Origin: CAYRSS01 sp964426945 | Lineage (GTDB): Bacteria > Planctomycetota > Phycisphaerae > UBA1845 | Length of the DNA stretch: 64,000 nt | NCBI GenBank assembly: GCA_964426945.1 | Contig: CAYRSS010000004.1 | Location: forward strand, 1-64,000 | Direction of reading: 5' to 3' | Shown: one piece after another, positions 53,029-63,700 of the stretch | Layout of the letters: each line of letters begins with the position of its first letter | Numbering within the stretch: position 1 is the stretch's first letter | Notes under the pieces: generated by a model | Databases searched by the model: none | What the model was told of the DNA's origin: nothing | What the model saw: the letters and a program-made list of their open reading frames with translations, nothing else | Made by a program: the position numbers and the translations under genes

Positions 53029-55410
53029 ATGACCGTTTCGCGATCGCCCGTTTCCGTGGTGTGCACCGTGCTCAACGACACCGCGGGCCTGCGCGAGATG
53101 ATCGACAGCCTGCGCTTCCAGACGCGCACGCCGGACGAGATCGTCATCGCCGACGGCGGCAGCGACCCGGAATCCCTCGAGGAGATCCGCGAGATCGCCC
53201 GATCGCACCCGCGGGCGAAGGTCGTGGCTGGAGCGCGGTGCACCATCGCCGACGGCCGCAACCGCGCGATCCGCGCGGCGCGGTACGACCTGATCGCCTG
53301 CATCGACGCCGGATGCCGCGCCGAGCCGGAGTGGCTGGAGCGCCTGACCGCCCCGTTCCGCGATGGACGGATCGACGTGGTCGGCGGCGCCTACCGCGTC
53401 GCCGGCTGCAATGCCTTTGAGCGGCTCGCGGGGATGACCACGATGCCCGGCGCGCTGCGCCCTATCGACCCGACACGATTCAACCCCAGCGCCCGTTCCA
53501 TCGCGTTCCGCCGGCGAGCATGGGAGCGGGCCTACGGGTTTCCGCACTGGCTGCAGACGGCGGAAGACACGCTGTTCGACCTGAAGCTTCGCTCGCTGCT
53601 GCCGCGCGTCGGCTATGCATTCGCCGAGAGCGCGGTCGTCGAGTGGCGGCCGCGCACGGGGCCCATCGCCCTGTTGCGACAGTTTCGTGCTTACGAACGC
53701 GGCGAGGCCCACATCGGCCGCGGCGGTGCGGCGCAGCGCTATCGATCGGGGCGCTACCTCGCGCTGCTGCTGTGGTCTGCTGTCGCCCTGGGCTGGGCAT
53801 CGCTCTACGGTGGATGGTCCGCGGCGGCGGTCGCGGCGATGCTGCTGGTGCTCTTCGCGCGACCTCATCACGAAACCGCCGCCCTCGCGGCGCGAAAGTT
53901 CGCCCGCCCCGCCGACAACGCTTCGGCGACGAGCGGCGGCCGGATCGCCGCGGCGGCACGCGGCGGCCTCACCGCCATCGCAGCGTACGCCGGCGCCCTC
54001 GCGCTGGGCGAACTGGTGCTGCTGGGGCGCTGGCTGGGGTACCGGCGGGGTCGACGCGACCGGCTGGCCGAGCCGAAGGTGTATGCGGACCGCCTCCGCG
54101 ACTACCTCGGCCGCGACACGGCGGCGGACGACTTCCCGCCGTGGATGATGCACGCCGCGCCCGCCCCGCGCACGCTGATCGTCTCGTGGCACTGGCCCCC
54201 CGCGTCGCGGGCCTCGGCCAACGTGCTGGCGAGTCTCTTCGCCCCCGCTTCGGGGCAGGCCTATCGCGTGCTGACGCGGGCGACGCCCGAACCACCCGAG
54301 GCGGCGCAGACACCCACCCCACGCATCCCCGTCGAAACCGTTCCCTGGCCGATGCCGGACGATCGCCCCGTGCGCTTCCGGACGCTGGCGGCGGACCTGC
54401 TGACAACGTGGCGGATGATCCGCGCCGCCGGGCGACTGGCAGCCGGATGGCCGGTGGATCGGGTGCTGGCTGTGTATCCCTACCGCTTCGGCCTGCTGGC
54501 CGGGGCGATCATCGCCCGCCGGCTGGGCGTCCCGCTGGTCACCTACATGCACGACCTGTGCAGCGAGTCACTGCTGACGCGGTCGCGTCTGCGGCGTCTG
54601 CTGTGGCGGCTCATCGACGGGCGCCTGCTGCGGAGTGCGTGGCTGACGCTGGTGCCCACGCGCGAGTTTGCGGCGCACTACGCGGGCCGCGGCGTGACCC
54701 GGTTGGCCATCCTCCCGCATTGCGTGCCGCCGGACGCGCGACCACTGCCGCCGCGACCCGCGGACGACTCGCTGCAACTGGTATACAGCGGCGCGGTCTA
54801 CGAGGCGCACGAGGACGCCGTCGCCGCGCTGATCCGCGCGTGTGCGGCGTACCCCGCGGCGAAACTTCGATTCCAGAGCCCGCCGCATCCGCTGCTGGTC
54901 GGCTGCGATCGCGCGTGGCTGCCGCGGGCCGAGGCGATCGCCGCACTCGCGGCGGCGGATGTGTGCGTTGTGGCCCTCGGCTTCGCAACCCCCTATCCGC
55001 AGGAAGTGCAGGGGTGTTTCCCCTCGAAGCTCGTCGACTACCTCGCGGCCGGGCGGCCGATTCTGGCCGTCGTGCCGGAGGGCTCCTTCGTGGCCCGGTT
55101 CGTGCGCGAGCGAGGCTGCGGCCTGGTGGTGACGTCGCGGGATCCCGCTGCGATTTGCGCGGCGCTGGAGGAGCTGTGCAGGCCGGCACGACGGGCGGAG
55201 CTCGCGGTCGCGGCGCTGCGCGCCGCGGCGACACTTGACGCCGACACATGGTTCGCGGAGCTGCGCCGCCACCTGGCGTTCGGGGCGGGCGCGCCGGGCA
55301 GTTGGCAAGAGGGGCCGGCCGAGCTCCGCGACGCGGACGCCGAACCGGTCATGCGGCCGCTTGTGACGGTCAAGCGGCCCGCGGCGGATTTCGACGTTAC
55401 GACGATGTAG
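53029..55410 (+). CDS. Two-domain glycosyltransferase: GT2 fused to GT4
   Basis: 793 aa. Residues 1-230 form a GT-A (family 2) domain: VSVVCTVLNDTAGL, IVIADGGSD with an acidic pair, CIDAGCRAEPEW as the DxD-like site, and an ED in LQTAEDTLFDLKL. A stretch of hydrophobic helices follows, about 255-345. Residues 380-760 form a GT-B (family 4-like) domain with TLIVSWHWPPASRASANVL, YPYRFGLLAGAIIARRLGVPLVTYMHDL, LVYSGAVYEAHED and FPSKLVDYLAAGRPILAV, where EX7E is not intact. The fusion suggests two linked sugar transfers at the membrane. It converges with, and overlaps by 14 bases, the leftward GT2 gene. Confidence 0.85.
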   Translation: MTVSRSPVSVVCTVLNDTAGLREMIDSLRFQTRTPDEIVIADGGSDPESLEEIREIARSHPRAKVVAGARCTIADGRNRAIRAARYDLIACIDAGCRAEPEWLERLTAPFRDGRIDVVGGAYRVAGCNAFERLAGMTTMPGALRPIDPTRFNPSARSIAFRRRAWERAYGFPHWLQTAEDTLFDLKLRSLLPRVGYAFAESAVVEWRPRTGPIALLRQFRAYERGEAHIGRGGAAQRYRSGRYLALLLWSAVALGWASLYGGWSAAAVAAMLLVLFARPHHETAALAARKFARPADNASATSGGRIAAAARGGLTAIAAYAGALALGELVLLGRWLGYRRGRRDRLAEPKVYADRLRDYLGRDTAADDFPPWMMHAAPAPRTLIVSWHWPPASRASANVLASLFAPASGQAYRVLTRATPEPPEAAQTPTPRIPVETVPWPMPDDRPVRFRTLAADLLTTWRMIRAAGRLAAGWPVDRVLAVYPYRFGLLAGAIIARRLGVPLVTYMHDLCSESLLTRSRLRRLLWRLIDGRLLRSAWLTLVPTREFAAHYAGRGVTRLAILPHCVPPDARPLPPRPADDSLQLVYSGAVYEAHEDAVAALIRACAAYPAAKLRFQSPPHPLLVGCDRAWLPRAEAIAALAAADVCVVALGFATPYPQEVQGCFPSKLVDYLAAGRPILAVVPEGSFVARFVRERGCGLVVTSRDPAAICAALEELCRPARRAELAVAALRAAATLDADTWFAELRRHLAFGAGAPGSWQEGPAELRDADAEPVMRPLVTVKRPAADFDVTTM

Positions 55411-56173
55411 CCGCCCCGCCCGTCCGACGGCGACCGCCGCGGGTCCACCACATCGCTGCGCAGGTCGCCAGGATCCGCCACGTGGCCAGCACCACGCCGC
55501 GCAGGGTTCCGCTGATCTTGCTCCGCCCCACGCGCCGTCGGCGATAGGGCACGTCGATTTCGCGGATGCGCAGCCCCAGCTCGACCGCGCGAACCTGCAT
55601 CTCGATGTTCCAGCCGAAGGTCTGATCGCGGAGGCCCATCGCCTCGATCGCCAACCGTCGCACGGCGCGAAACGGACCCATGTCGCGATAGGCATGCCCC
55701 CAGCCCAGCCGAATCAGCCACGGCACGAGCCGGTTACCGACCGCCTGGGGCAGGGTCATCGACCCCGGCTCGCGCAGCGCCGCCACCCGCGCGCCGAGGA
55801 CGAAGTCCGCCTCGTTCGCGAGGATCGGGGCGACCAGCGCGGGCAACTGCGCCGGGTCGTCGCTCAGGTCCGCATCGAGGAACACCACGACCGCGATTCC
55901 CGCCGCGAGGCTGCGCAGCCCCGCCTGGCAGGCGGAGCCATAGCCCCGCCGCGGCTCGAGCACGCACGTCGCCCCCGCGGCGGCTGCGACCTGCGCCGTC
56001 TCGTCCGTCGAGCCGTTGTCGCACACCAGCACCTGGCCGAGGCCGAACGGCCGCAGCACCGGCAGCAGACGCTCAAGCGCCGCGGCTTCGTTCAGCGCGG
56101 GGACGATGACGGCAACGGCAGGCAGCGCATCGCCGACGGCTGCAGGCGGCGCAGCAGGCTCCGCCGTTGTCAC
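55397..56173 (-). CDS. GT2-family (dolichol-phosphate-sugar-synthase-like) glycosyltransferase
   Basis: 258 aa. It begins AVAVIVPALNEAAALERLL, then CDNGSTDET, RRGYGSACQAGLRSL, and FLDADLSDDP (catalytic DxD). RDMGPFRAVRR and GWNIEMQVRAVELGLRIREIDVPYRRR complete the polyprenyl-phosphate-glycosyltransferase pattern. The last residues are basic (RRRR) with little transmembrane character. It probably loads a sugar onto a lipid carrier. It overlaps the MBL gene (ATGA) and ends opposite the GT2-GT4 gene. Confidence 0.88.
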   Translation of the reverse strand: MTTAEPAAPPAAVGDALPAVAVIVPALNEAAALERLLPVLRPFGLGQVLVCDNGSTDETAQVAAAAGATCVLEPRRGYGSACQAGLRSLAAGIAVVVFLDADLSDDPAQLPALVAPILANEADFVLGARVAALREPGSMTLPQAVGNRLVPWLIRLGWGHAYRDMGPFRAVRRLAIEAMGLRDQTFGWNIEMQVRAVELGLRIREIDVPYRRRRVGRSKISGTLRGVVLATWRILATCAAMWWTRGGRRRTGGAATSS

Positions 56174-56832
56174 AGGCCGTGTACCACGTAGGGATTCTGG
56201 CGCCGTTCGCGACCGATGGTGGTCTGCGGGCCGTGGCCGCTGTAGACGGTCGTATCATCAGGAAGGGTCATCAGGTTGGCGTGGATGTTGCGCATCAGTT
56301 GTTCGCCATTGCTGTGCGGAAAGTCGACGCGTCCGACGCTGTCCAGAAACAGCGCATCGCCGACGATGACCATCCCCAACTCGGCGCAGTAGAGCCCCCG
56401 TCCGCCGGGCGAATGGCCGGACACGTCGAGGGCGCGCCAGGTCGTGCCGTCGAGTGTCAGAGTGCCCTCGTGCGGCAGGTCTTTCGGATCCGTGCACCGC
56501 GTCACGAGCCCGGGGCCGAAGAGCCCCGAGAGGTTTTCCATCGGGTCGGTCAGGGCCGCCCACTCTTCGCGGGCAAGGTGCACCGGTACGCCGGGGAACG
56601 CCTCGCACACTTCGTCGAGCCCGCCGATGTGGTCGGCGTGGGCGTGCGTCAGCACGATGCGCTCCGGGGTGAGTCGATGCTCCCGGACGTGGGCGATGAT
56701 CCGCGCGCCCTGCGGCGGAAGGCCCGGATCGATGATCCAGCACGGGCCGCCATCGCGCAGGTACAGCGTATAGCCGTTCTCCATGTAGTACGGGTCGTTG
56801 GTGACGTAGAGGCTCGGTTTCGGTGCGGTCAT
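56170..56832 (-). CDS. Metallo-beta-lactamase-fold hydrolase (glyoxalase II-like)
   Basis: 220 aa. The zinc motif HxHxDH is THAHADHIGG (H63, H65, D67, H68). Later ligands are in VSGHSPGG (H140), GDALFLDS (D159) and YSGHGPQTTIG (H200). These fit hydroxyacylglutathione hydrolase-like or general thioesterase members. No rhodanese domain is fused. Between an ABC transporter operon and a glycosyltransferase, its specific substrate is unknown. It lies 22 bases after the permease gene. Confidence 0.85.
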   Translation of the reverse strand: MTAPKPSLYVTNDPYYMENGYTLYLRDGGPCWIIDPGLPPQGARIIAHVREHRLTPERIVLTHAHADHIGGLDEVCEAFPGVPVHLAREEWAALTDPMENLSGLFGPGLVTRCTDPKDLPHEGTLTLDGTTWRALDVSGHSPGGRGLYCAELGMVIVGDALFLDSVGRVDFPHSNGEQLMRNIHANLMTLPDDTTVYSGHGPQTTIGRERRQNPYVVHGL

Positions 56833-59714
56833 GAGCGTGGCGTCCGTTCTGCGGTCAGGTCGTCTGCAACGCGGAGACGATGTCGTTGCGGGCGGCGTAT
56901 CGCGCGGGCCCCAGCCCCGCCACGAGGCACACCCCCAGCGTCAACCCGACCGCCAGCCCGATCGTCCCCAGCGGCACGACGAAGCCGATCTGCAGGCCGA
57001 TCAACTCCTGAAGCAGGTTACCATCGGCCCACGCCTGATGCATCCCCATCACGACGCCCATGAGGCTGCCCAGCGCGCCGAGCGTGATGGCTTCCGTCAG
57101 CACGAGCCGCAGAATCTGAGAGCGCAGCGCGCCGACGGCCCGGAGGATGGCGAGCTGCCGGGTCCGGGCATGGACACTGACCATCATCAGGTTGGCAATG
57201 CCGATCCCCGCGACGAACAGCGACAGCGAGGGAATCAGCGACAGAATCGTCGTCGAGCGCTGCAGATCCTTCTCGAGATGCGCCTTGAGCCGCGCGACCG
57301 AGCCGATGATCGCGTCCGGGCGGTCCATCGCCTCGGCGACGGCCTGGAGGATCAACCGCTCCTGCAGCAACGCCCAGCTCTCCTCGCGCGGGCGGCGGTC
57401 GTAGTTCCACACCACCCGGCGCAGTGCCTGGCCGAAGTGGCGGATCTCCTCGGCCGCGGCGGCAGACAGTTCGGCATCGTCATGGAACCAGCGCAGGATG
57501 TCACCCTCGACGGCCTCGATGCGGCCGCGTTCGTAGGCCAGCGCGTCCTTCCACTCCAGCATCGCGCCGGCGACGGTGGCGTTGTCGGCGTAGGACATGG
57601 GGCCGAAGTTCCGTGCGGGCGGAATCCCGCTGCGCTCCAGGTCGCAGAGGAACATCGAGACGCCGTCGATGCCAAAGCGGTCGATCAGGTCCTGCCGCGT
57701 GCCCAGGATCGCGCTGGCCGCGGCAAACTGGAAGTAGCTGTCCGCCTGGAAAAACGTCACGGCGATGTCGAGGGCCGGCGACTGAACCACCCCCGCCACG
57801 GTGAACTCCGACGCACGGCGGTCGATGGTCACCCGAACGCGGTCGCCCAGATGCAGGTCGTGCCGCTTTGAGGCCTGCACGGGGATCAGCACATGTCCGC
57901 CCTGCCGCAGCTTCTCGATCGCCTCCTGCTCCGTCCCTTCCACCCAGGAGAGCTTCAGCAGCCGGGGGAGCTTGTCCGGTTCGCCCGCGACGAACGTCGG
58001 CGAGAGCACCTGGTCAAGCAGCCCCTCCAGCAGGCCCGCAATGGCCGACCCCCTCGCCGATACCGGCGCGAGTCGACAACGGACGTCGGTGACCACGGTG
58101 AACTCGCGGATGCCGGGAATCCGCCGGGCGCGCTCGATAGCGGCGCTGTCCACGGGCCGCGGCGACCACACGAACGCCTCCGGCAACTGGGCGGGGAACG
58201 ACCAGATCGCGTCCATCGAGCCGCGCAGCACGACGGACAGGTACACGATCATGGAGAGCCCGACGATCAGCATCCAGCAGACGCCGGCGCTGCGCCACGG
58301 CGCACGCCCGAACTGGTCGACGGCAAGCTGACCACGGATGCCCAGCAGCGGCCCCACCAGGCGGGCCAGCGGCCGGCCGATCAGCAGTACCACCAGCGGC
58401 ACGAGCAGCACGTACCCCGCGTAGAGCGAGACCGCATCGAGCGACTGGGTCGAGGCGGACAGCCACGCGTCGCGCCCCAGCGTGTGGCGCCGGATCATGA
58501 AGCTGGCGATCAGCGTCGCCCCGATCGCACCGGAGAGGACGACGACCCAGCCGCGGGCCGGGCGCGCATCCGAAGCGACGACCTGCAGCGGCGTGGCGCG
58601 ACACACCTGCAGAATCAGAATCGCGGCGCAGGCCAGCGTGGTGAGGATGCCGCTGATCGCGGCGAGGCGGATCCCCCACTCGCTCAGGTAGACATGGGGA
58701 ATGTGCACGTCGGGGAGTTCGGGCACCAATCGGGTCAGCGCGACGCCCAGCCCCACGCCGGCGGCTGTGCCCAGCAGGCCCAGCGGTGTCAGTTCGGCCA
58801 GGAGCATCGACGCGAGCTGGCCGCGCGTCGCCCCCACGCACCGCAGCACGCCAAGTTGCGACCGCCGCTCAACCAGGCTCGCGCTCATCGTGGTGAGGAT
58901 GATGAAGAACGCCGTGAGCATGGTAATGCCCGCGAGCATGACCAGCAGCACGCGCGTCAGCCGCTCGGCCTCGCCAAGCAGTTGCTGCCGCGCCTCGGTC
59001 GACTCGACGCTGTAGGGCAGCCCGCGCGCAGCGAGCAGCTCTTCGATCCGCTGACGCACGGCGCGCACCTGCTCCGGCGCAGGATCGCGCAGCATCAGGT
59101 CGATCACCGTCGCCCCGCCGGGCTGATCCACGATGCGCTGCGCCTCGCCGAGGTCGGCGTACACCGTCGGCTTCTGAAACTCGGCCAGGCGCTGGCTGTC
59201 GAACAGGCCGACCACCGTGAGCGTCACGGCGTGCGTGCGGATCGCCGCCTGAACCTGGAAGGTGTCGCCGAGGGTCATGCCCCACGCCGCCGCGGCTTCC
59301 TTCTCAATGACGGCAGCGCCCGCCTCGCCGGGGTCGAACAGTCGCCCCTCCAGCCCCGGCAACGAGACGAAGGGCGCCCCGCCGACGGGATCAATCCCGA
59401 CCAGATCGACGAAAGCCTCCGGCTGCGCGGTGAGCTGGTCGTCGGTGAACGTCGCCACTCGGAAGGCGCGGCGGTTGAGGCGGGCGGAGGCGTGGCGCAC
59501 TTCCGGGAGCCGGGCGAGCTCCCCCGCGAGGCCCGCATCGAGCAGGCCGTGATGGGCGCCGGGGGGCTCGATGCTCAAGTGGGCCGCGCCGACCCAGTTC
59601 ACCATCACCTCGTCGGTGATGACGCGGCGCGCAGTCTCGTAGAAGGCGGTCACGAAGACCACCGTGGCCACGCCCAGCGCGACCGACAGCAGGCACGCCG
59701 CCGTCCGGCCGGGC

Positions 59715-60455
<741 letters not shown>

Positions 60456-60502
60456 CGGGCGGGATTGTAGGGGGAGGCCCGGAGGTTCGCACGCAGGGCG
60501 GG

Positions 60503-60633
60503 TGATTGCGGATTTCGGATTGCGGATTGGCATCAAGCAGCAGACCGTCCGGACGGTGCCAACGGTCATGCACACGCGTGAGCCGATCAGCGCCACGCCT
60601 TTCTCCCAATCCCCAATCCGCAATCCGCAATTC
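60503..60633. repeat. Inverted-repeat element with heptamer arms
   Basis: The left arm (60503-60530) reads GATTGCGGATTTCGGATTG and onward; the right arm (60606-60633) is its near-perfect inverted counterpart (CAATCCCCAATCCGCAATCC and onward). Both are runs of the TCCGCAA heptamer. The 75-base core is unique and holds a small palindrome, ACCGTCCGGACGGT. It lies between the ABC ATPase start and the Cys-rich gene's terminator. Confidence 0.85.
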
Positions 60634-60660
60634 CCCTTGAGTCCGTGAACCTCCGGCGCC

Positions 60661-60704
60661 AAAAAAATCCCGCCCGCGCCGGAGTTCCGACGCGGGCGGG
60701 GGAT
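60661..60704 (-). terminator. Intrinsic terminator of the Cys-rich protein gene
   Basis: CCCGCCCGCG and CGCGGGCGGG flank a loop of about twelve bases. Read leftward, the stem is followed by seven consecutive T residues, the form of a strong intrinsic terminator at the end of the gene that stops at 60734. Confidence 0.85.
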
Positions 60705-60733
60705 TTGCAGGACGTCAGTTCAGCCAGACCGAA

Positions 60734-63700
60734 CTACGGGGCCGGGAGCACGTTGACCGTGTAGTCCTCGGCCTCGCCGAAGGTCGTGCTCGTGGGCGAG
60801 CACGCCGTCGCCGGGCTGGCGCTGAACTGCTCGATGACGCGCATCGTGGTCTCGCCCAACTCGGCATCCAGCGGGACCGTGATGTTCGCCGTCAGCGGCG
60901 GAGGCAGAGCCACGGCGCCAGTGCTGCCGAGGTCAGTCGCCTCGGAAGCCTCGAACGCGCAGTTCTGGTTCCAGTCGATCCAGACCTTGGCGAACTGGTT
61001 CCACGGACCGCTGCCGTCGCAGTTGTTGTTCACCTGCACCGAGATGGCATAGGTCTGGCCGCGCTCGACGTCGGTCGAGATGGCCGTGTAGTCGCCGTAG
61101 CTGCTCGGGCACGCTTCAGCCACCGTCGTGTTGTTGATGGTGTTGAAGGTGACGTTGTCCATGCAGTCGTCAGCGACACCCACGCCGCAGTTGGTGTAGG
61201 AGACAGCGCACTCGGTGCACGGCGGGCAGACCGTGGTGGAGCACTCAGTGTTGTCACCCTGGTAAGTACCGCCAGCCACTGCGCACTCAGCCGCGGTGCC
61301 GTCGGTGCACAGGAACTCGCCCTGGCAGCACGCGCCCATCGGGGGCGGAGCGCCGGCCTCGCCGACACCGATGTCGTCGATGGCCATGTCGCCCTCGAAG
61401 CTGGTGTCCTTGCTGCCGACGAAGCGGATGTTGATCACGTCGCCGAAGGTGGACAGATCAATCACCGCTTCCAGCCACGGATCGGCCTGCGCAACCTGCT
61501 GAGGCCCGTCGAACAACGCGACCGTCGTCCAGTTGAAGCAGCCGTCGTCGGACACGTCGACCCGCAGGAAACCCATGCCCGCGGCGGTGCCGAACATGTG
61601 GTACCAGAACCGCAGTTCCGGCTCAGCCAGGCCGCTGATGTCGAAGCAGGGGCCTTCGAGCGTGTCCACGAACCCGGCGGTGCCGGTGCTGGCTTCCGTG
61701 TACATGTAGAAGCCGGCGGCCGTGCCCAGCGTGTGGTCCACGTTCGGGCCCGTGCCCGTGGACGGCGTGCCGCCGCTGTCACGGATCCAGTCGAACGTGG
61801 TCGTGCCGGTGTCGACCCAGCCGCCCATGCCCGCCTCGAAGGTCTCGAGGTACGGATAGGTGGCGACGGGCGACGGGCAGGTGAGGCAGTTGCTGGAGCA
61901 ATCCTGCGTGCCGCAGTCGGAACCGACACCGCGGAAGCTGCCGCCCATATTGGCACAGGCGTTCGGCGTCGAGGAGACGCACGTCTCGCTGTCGAGGCAG
62001 CAGGCACCATCGTTGTCGCAGGCGTTGGCGCCGGTGCAGGTCGTCGCATTCGAGCTGACCGTCACGACGTAATCGCCCACGGTGGTGCTGAAGCCGCCGA
62101 CCGCGATGAGGTAGACCTCACCGAGCTCGGTGCACCAGCTGAAGCGCGAACGACGGTGGACCGTGCCGCCGGAGAGGATGCACGTCGGGTCGCCGGGGCT
62201 GCCGGCCGCGTCGTCGTTGCCGCCGATGCAGATCGGGTCGACGCAGTTGCCGCACCAGACCTGGACCATCGTGTCGAAGGTCGTGCCCGGATCGCAGGTG
62301 GACACCGTGAAGGTGGTGCCGTCACCGACGACCTGGTACCAGCGAGCCTGGTTCGGCGAAGAGACCGTGCATGTCAGCGCGGGCACCTCGTCAGTGGCCG
62401 TGGTGGTCGTGTCGGCGTCGCTGCCGGGGATGCTCAGCGGACGGGCATCCTCGCAGAGGTCGTTGTCGACGCACGGATTCGGATCGCACGTCGTCGCCGC
62501 ACCCTGGTACTCGCCGAGCAGCGTGGCGCAGTCGTCCGGCTTCTCGACGGTGCAGGTGTCGCCCTGGCAGCAGGCGCCACGCTCGCACGGAGCACCCGTG
62601 CACTCGGTGCCTTCGCCAAGGAACGAGCCGAGGCCCGCCAGGCAGTCATCACGGAAGCCTTCGCTGCAGAGCTGGTCGTTGCAGCAGGCGCCGACCGGCT
62701 CGCAGACGACGTTCGCACACGTGGTGGCGTCGCCCGAGTAGCGACCGCCCGCGAGGGCGCAGTCGTCGCCGGAGACGTCGTTGCAGGCGCCGTCGTCGGT
62801 GCAGCACGCGCCGAGCGCACACGGATTCGGATCGCAGTCCGTGCCGTCGCCGATGTAGGTGCCGAGCGCGTCATCGCAGGTCGCCTCGCGCGAGATCGCG
62901 CAAGCGCCGCCGCCGGTGCAGCAGGCGCCGACGCACTCAGTCGTCTCGCAGTCGGTGCCGTCGCCACGGTAGATGCCGCCCATGCCGGAGCACATGGCAG
63001 CGCTCACCACGGTGCAGGCGCCAGCGTCGTCGGTGCAGCAGGCACCCGTCGGGGGCGCACAGCCGACCGGCGAACCGCAGGTCAACGCATCGGTCGTCAC
63101 GCGAACCTCAGAGACGCCGAAGGTGGCGCTGAAGCCGCCGACCATGATCGTGTACAGCTGGCCGGGGGTCGTGCACCACGAGAAGCGCGACTTGCGGTTC
63201 AGCGTGCCAAGGGCACACTCGGGCGGAGCGCCCACCGCGTCGTCGTTGCCGCCGACGCAGAACAGGTCGTCGCAGTCGTTGCACCACACGTTCACCATGG
63301 TGTCGTAGTTGGTGCCCGCGAGGCAGGTGTCGACCGTGTAGGTCGTGCCGTCGCCGACCACCTGGTACCAGATGCCCTGGTTCGGGGTCGCGGTGGTGCC
63401 ACACGCGGCGATCGCGTCATCGGTGGCGGCGGTGTTGTCGGCGGTGTGCGAAGCACCACCGGCCGTCAGCGAGACCGCGTCGTCGCACAGGTCATTGCCC
63501 GTCGGCGGGATCGGGCAGAGGCCGGCCGTGCAGACCGAGCCGTTACCCTGGTACACGCCGCCGAGGCCGGTGCACTCGCCCTCGTTCATGACATCGGCGC
63601 AAGCGCCGGTGTCCGGATCGCAGCAGGCGCCGCCGCAGACCGTCTCGGCGCAGGTGGTGCCCACGCCGTGGAAGTCGCCGCCGCCGCCCGGGAAGCGCGG

